Part shown: positions 59,411 through 64,000 of the stretch, in pieces
Layout of the letters: each line of letters begins with the position of its first letter
Position numbering within the stretch: position 1 is the stretch's first letter
The notes under the pieces: model-generated
The model's database searches: none
Told to the model about the DNA's origin: nothing
Seen by the model: only the letters and a program-made list of their open reading frames with translations
Assembly (NCBI GenBank): GCA_964016985.1
Contig: OZ024828.1
Coordinates: forward strand, 86,630,308 to 86,694,307
Source of the DNA: Anodontia alba
Lineage: Eukaryota > Mollusca > Bivalvia > Lucinida > Lucinidae
Direction of reading: 5' to 3'
DNA: 64,000 nt
Translations under genes and position numbers: made by a program

Positions 59411-61399
59411 AACAAGAGGGCCATGATGGCCCTGTAACGCTCACCTGAGCAACATAGCACTTTGAGAGCCTGATCTTGAACTGATCAAGGCAAACATTCT
59501 GATCAAAGTTCAAAATGATTATATTAACAAGTAAGACAATGTAGCATGTCTAATGGACTGTGAAATAAAGGTCAAGGTCAAATATGGATGACTGCACTCA
59601 AGAGTCCATGCTAAGATGTATGCATGTACTAAGTATCACTGGCTGTCGGAGCAATAATTACTGAGAAACTGACCTAAACACAAACACTTCACTAGTACCA
59701 AATATCACTCTGTAGGACCAATAATTACTGAGAAACTGACCTAAATGGAAAAAACTTAAGAGAGTCACTGGACAGAAAAAATATACATCACCTTGAAATC
59801 ATCAAGACAAACATTTTGAGCAAGATTCATGATGATTGCTTCACAAATGTGACTGCTCTAGAGTGTTAACAAGGTTTTCAGCTGATTTGGCCAGGTGACC
59901 TAGTTTTTGACCCCAAGTGACCCAGTTTCAAACTTGACCTAGAAATCATCAAGACAAACATGTTGAGCAAGATTCATGATGATTGCTTGAAAAATGTGAC
60001 CACTAGAGTGTTAACAAGGTTTTCTGCTGATCTGTCCTGGTGACCTAGTTTTTGACCCCAGGTGACCCAGTTTCAAACCTGACCTAAAAATCATCATGAC
60101 AAACATTTTGAGCAAGATTCATGATGACTGCTTTAATAATGTGACCGCTAGAGTGTTAACAAAGTTTTCTGCTGATTTGGCCCGGTGACCTAGTTTTTGA
60201 CTCCAAGTGACCCAGTTTGGAACTTGACCTAGAACTCATCAAGACAAACATTTTGAGCAAGGTTCATGATGATTGCTTGAAAAAGGTGACCGCTAGAGTA
60301 ATAACAATATTTTACGCTGATTTGGCCAGGTGACCTAGTTTTTGACCCCAGGTCTTGACCTAGAAATCATCAAGACAAACATTTTGAGACAGATTCATGA
60401 TGATTGCTTCAAAAATGTGACCGCTAGAGTGTTAACAAGGTTTTCTGCTGATTTGGCCCAGTGACCTAGTTTTTGACCCCACATGACCCAGTTTCAAACA
60501 TATCCTAGAACTCATTGACAAACATTTTTAGCAACATTCATGATGACTGCTTGAAAAATGTGACCGCTAGAGCGTTAACAAAGTTTTCTGCTGATTTGGC
60601 CCGGTGACCTAGTTTTTGATTCCAAGTGACCCAGTTTCGAACTTGACCTAGAAATCATCAAGACAAACATTTTGAGCAAGATTCATGATTATTGCTTGAA
60701 AAATGTGACCACTAGAGTGTTAACAAGGTTTTCTGCTGATTTGGCCCGCTGATCTTGTTTTTGACTCCAAGTGACCCAGTTTCGAATTCGGCCTAGAAAT
60801 CATCAAGACAAACATTTTGAGCAAGATTCATGACAATTGCTTAAAAAATGTGACCACTAGAGTGTTAACAAGGTTTTCTGCTGATTTGGCCCGGTGACCA
60901 AGTTTTTGACCCTAAGTGACCCAGTTTCAAACTTGACCTAGAAATCATCAAGCCAAACATATTGAGCAAGATTCATGATGATTGCTTCAAAAATGTGACC
61001 GCTAGAGTGTTAACAAGGTTTTCTGCTGATCTGGCCCGGTGACCTAGTTTTTGACCCCAAGTGACCCAGTTTCGAACTTGAACTAGATTTAATAGAGGCA
61101 AAGATTTTGAGCAAGTTTCATCAAGATTGGGTCAAAACTATGACCGCTAGAGTGTTAACAAGTTTTTCCTTTGATTTGACCTGGTGACCTAGTTTTTGAC
61201 CCCTAGTAACCCAGTATCAAACTTGATCTAGATTTCATACAGGCAAACATTCTGACCAAGTTTCATCAAGATATGGTCAAAACTGTGACCTCTAGAGTGT
61301 TAACAAACTAATTGTTGACGACCAATGATGGACGACGACAGACGACTGACATAGGGTGATGACAATAGCTCACCCTGAGCTTTTGCTCAGGTGAGCTAA
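59411..61399 (+). repeat. Tandem-array cassette H4 (core 2, 145-bp units)
   Basis: Left terminus AGAGGGCCATGATGGCCCTG then GCTCACCTGAGC. About ten units, spacing 145 in most intervals (one of 131 from a 14-bp loss near 60352), with GGTGACCTAGTTTTTGACC and AAACATTTTGAGCAAGATTC. Right terminus GACGACAGACGACTGACAT, then CTCACCCTGAGCTTTTGCTC, AGGTGAGCTAA. Confidence 0.93.
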
Positions 61400-61620
61400 A
61401 AATCAAGATAATGTTTTCAAACCAGGAATTTACATTTCTTGTGAGTAAACTCCTTTGGACCTTTTCTTCTGGGGAAAGAACAAGTCTCAAAGGGCATACA
61501 TTTCTTGTGTGTCATTGCCCTTGGACCTTTTTCTCAGGAAAAGTTAAGAAAACAGTTTCAAAACAGTCCTTTACATCTCTTGTGAATAATTCTCCTTTGG
61601 ACCTTTTTTGTGGGATAAGG
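61400..61620 (+). repeat. Short tandem units TTTACATTTCTTGTGAGTAAAC
   Basis: Three to four units of about 60-70 bp with CTTGTGAGTAAACTCCTTTG and GACCTTTTTTCTGGGG. One further unit lies left of H4, showing H4 was inserted into this array. ORFs are shadows. Confidence 0.72.
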
Positions 61621-61945
61621 AAACTGTCAATTCTGTTGATCTCTGTATGACATATATGCAAAATGTGCCAATAAAATGATTTGTAAGATGGGAAAAAGGC
61701 TTTCATCACATAACCTCTATAAAACACTATTGTTGGGATCCAAAGAACTTACTTTGGTATAATATAGTATATTCAGGTTTCAGTGTTATACTTGCTGCAC
61801 AGGTTTTCATTTACCGCCAAAGACTGATCACAATATTACTGTAGATAAGGGCACTTTTGTTTTGATTTTTTTTCTCAGTAAAGACATGAAATGTGCCAAT
61901 ATGACACAGATGCCCCTGCCCAGGGCCATCCTCACCCACACGCAG
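61621..61945. other. Unassigned sequence
   Basis: No exon recognised. A class D type start, GTGCCAATATGACACAGATG, begins at about 61892. Confidence 0.4.
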
Positions 61946-61949
61946 GCAT

Positions 61950-62657
61950 TTTGCAAATAAAACTGCAAGCCATGCACCATGCCCCACCACTGCAATGTAT
62001 CAAGCAAGTGACAAACAAACACAAAAAAGTCTAAGTTAAAAATGCAATAAAAAGTGATAAAAAAATCAATTCAGGATTCTGAAAAAAACAATATGCATAT
62101 CTTCAGACCATCCTAAAAGTGTGTGTAAAGTTTCAAAAGGATCGGCCTGAAAATGTAGGAGGAGTTGCGCCTATAAGGTACATACTCCCAATACATTTCT
62201 GTAGTATTAGGGCTCGAAAAAAGTCTAAGTTAAAAATGCAAAAAATGTAATAAAAAATAATTTCAGGATTCTGAAAAAACAATATGCATATTTTCAGACC
62301 ATCCTAAAAGCACCTGTTAAGTTTCAAAAGGATTAGCCTAAACTGTAGGAGGAGTTGCGCGTACAAGGTACATACTCCCTATACATTTCTGTAGTATTAG
62401 GGCTCGAAAAAAGTCTGTTAAAAATGAAAAAAAAAATGTGATAAAAAATAATTTCAGGATTCTGAAAAAAACAATACGCATATCTTCAAACCATCCTAAA
62501 AGTGCCTGTAAAGTTTGAAAAGGATTGGCCTAAGACTGTAGGAGGAGTTGCAGGCACACGAATGGTGGGGGCGCTGATGGACAGAGGGACAGACAGACGG
62601 ACGCTCAAAATTTCAGAGGGTATAACATAATACCTTTTTTGGTGGCGGGGCATAAAA
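61950..62657 (+). repeat. Class B cassette (core 5)
   Basis: Left end GCAAGCCATGCACCATGCCC, CACCAC. Three units of about 190 bp as in 52233-52960. Right terminus GACAGACAGACGGACGCTCA and TTTTTTGGTGGCGGGGCAT. Confidence 0.88.
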
Positions 62658-63170
62658 ATGAAGTTGAAAAAAGGGTAATAACTCTCATAATAATTGGCAG
62701 ATTTTACCCTAAATTAAACTTGACCTATATTTTATGATTATATATCTGTGTATAAAATTTGAATCCAATACACTTATCTTTTCAAAAGATATCAAACGGA
62801 AACCATTTTTAAACCATTTTTCAACATTGAAAAAGGGCCGTAACTCCAAAAATACTTGGTGGACTTTACCTAAATCAAACTTGACCTATATTTTATAATT
62901 ATATGCTCGTTATAAAATATGAATCCAATACACTAATTTTTTCAAAAGTTATGGAACGGAAACCATTTTTCAAAGTTGAAAAAGGGCCTTAACTCCCAAA
63001 ATAATTGGTGGATTTTATCCTAAATCGAACTTGACCTACATTTTATGATTATATACCTGTGTATAAAGTTTGAATCCAATATACTAATTTTTTCAAAAGA
63101 TCTAACGGAAACCATTTTTCAAAGTTGAAAATTTTTCATAGTTGAAAAAGGGCCATAACTCCCAACAGTG
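62658..63170 (+). repeat. Tandem array, core 7
   Basis: Three and a half units spaced 149-166 bp with GTTGAAAAAGGGCCGTAACTC-type starts, AACTTGACCTATATTTTATG and TTTGAATCCAATACAC. It directly follows the class B terminus. Confidence 0.8.
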
Positions 63171-63630
63171 ATATTTTTACAAATTTGAAAATGTGAGTCC
63201 CAGGACTCGCTAGTCTCAACTTTTATGAGTCCTGATCAGAATTTATGAGTCCCACTTGGAGACTCTCAGAAATCATGCTGTGCGGTTACTGAGAATCGCT
63301 GTACTGGATTTAAATATGTTCTGTCTACTCAAATTCAATGGTGATGAAATGTAATAAAATTAAACAACTAGTTCTAGTGTTTTATATCTTTGTATTACCA
63401 AATCCTAGACCTTGACTAGCTGAACACAAGACTAGCACATGGCTTCTAGACTAGAGAACATGCAAAAAGAAAACTTAATGGAAATAAGCTCAGTTTGAAC
63501 TATTCTTTCCAGACTAGAACTTTAAAGTCTGACACCACTGGCACTCACTGAATGTGCTCAAAGTAAGAATGAAAAGTTCAGGAATACCACAATAAAGGCC
63601 TCAGTAGAAGAAGTCTGGCACAGGTTTTAA
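63171..63630. other. Unassigned sequence
   Basis: GAGTCCCAGGACTCGC and related GAGTCC repeats at 63195-63265; no gene seen. Confidence 0.4.
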
Positions 63631-63975
63631 AAAAAAAAACTGTTAATACTGATAAGACTCAGCACAGATAGAAAAATGAATGAAGTCAGCCTCAAACTCA
63701 GTGGATAGGCTTAAAAGTTTACTTCAGTTTTTTTTCAGTTCATATATTCTTCTATCTTTGGACTTCTTCCACTTCAGCACTGACTTTTTTTTAGCCAGAC
63801 TGACCAGAATCTGTCGAGCATGACTTTTCAGCAGCCTCCGAGTCCGACTGGGAATTATCTTGGGCCTGGGAATCCTGGGTCTCTGAAACGGGTTCACTTG
63901 CGCGATCCTTGTTAAGGAGCTTAAACAGAGTTGGCTGAGTCTTATCAGTATTAATAGTTTTTTTTTTTTTTTGTT
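63631..63975. repeat. Region bounded by A-run plus GTTAATACTGATAAGACTCAGC inverted repeat
   Basis: AAAAACTGTTAATACTGATA, AGACTCAGC near 63631-63664 is mirrored at about 63930-63970. It may be the fold-back end of an element that continues past the window. Confidence 0.6.
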
Positions 63976-63995
63976 TGTTTTTTCTTGGGTGGCAT
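63799..63995 (-). pseudogene. Possible 5' end of an unknown lysine-rich ORF, frame broken at a poly-A run
   Basis: ATG at 63995 (MPPKKKQTKKKK), then a 15-base A run. In the next frame an open stretch reads TINTDKTQPTLFKLLNKDR and an acidic Ser/Gln-rich part, to a stop near 63799. The frame is off by one across the A run. It could be a transposon protein or a first exon; I do not recognise it. Confidence 0.3.
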
Positions 63996-64000
63996 CGCTG

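Overview
The window is AT-rich eukaryotic DNA from an animal, most likely a bivalve mollusc. That placement is inferred from two spliced metazoan genes, tRNA-derived SINEs, and many tandem-array elements resembling the pearl/HINE-type elements known from bivalves. No RNA gene outside SINEs, no CRISPR array and no prokaryotic feature was seen.

Host genes: both lie on the minus strand. (1) A kinesin-2 (KIF3B-like) gene is visible as nine phase-consistent exons between 33810 and 13130, covering the motor domain from the start codon to switch II; the rest lies beyond exon 9 and was not found. Its switch I motif is replaced although the P-loop and the switch II frame are kept. (2) A MAGE-domain gene, best called NSMCE3 (SMC5/6 complex subunit), is visible as its last five exons between 58104 and 44751. 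It ends in a Ser/Gln-rich tail with 27-bp coding repeats. Upstream exons were not found. About 11 kb of repeats separates the two genes.

Mobile elements: 720-10541 is a young full-length Ty3/Gypsy retrotransposon with 227-bp LTRs that look identical, a 4-bp target duplication, intact gag, a textbook -1 frameshift signal and an intact pol with an in-frame minisatellite. A damaged Tc1-type transposon (26571-28148) lies in kinesin intron 5. A damaged mariner (35696-37033) lies between the genes. A LINE 3' end is at 39085-39510. SINEs of at least three families occur, several with target duplications.

The remainder is stacked repeats. One class consists of cassettes of tandem units (about 140-190 bp) with unrelated cores but shared termini: a left hairpin plus GCTCACCTGAG, and a right hairpin ending GGTGAGCTAA. 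A second class ends in ATGCCCCGCCAC hairpins. Two unrelated cores both have a unit of exactly 145 bp. The other class is short palindromic elements: piggyBac-like TTAA elements, pogo-like TA elements, and a hairpin with CAAACAGTG arms that recurs more than 20 times inside at least four different host repeats. Introns of both genes are built largely from these layers, and nested insertions give relative ages.
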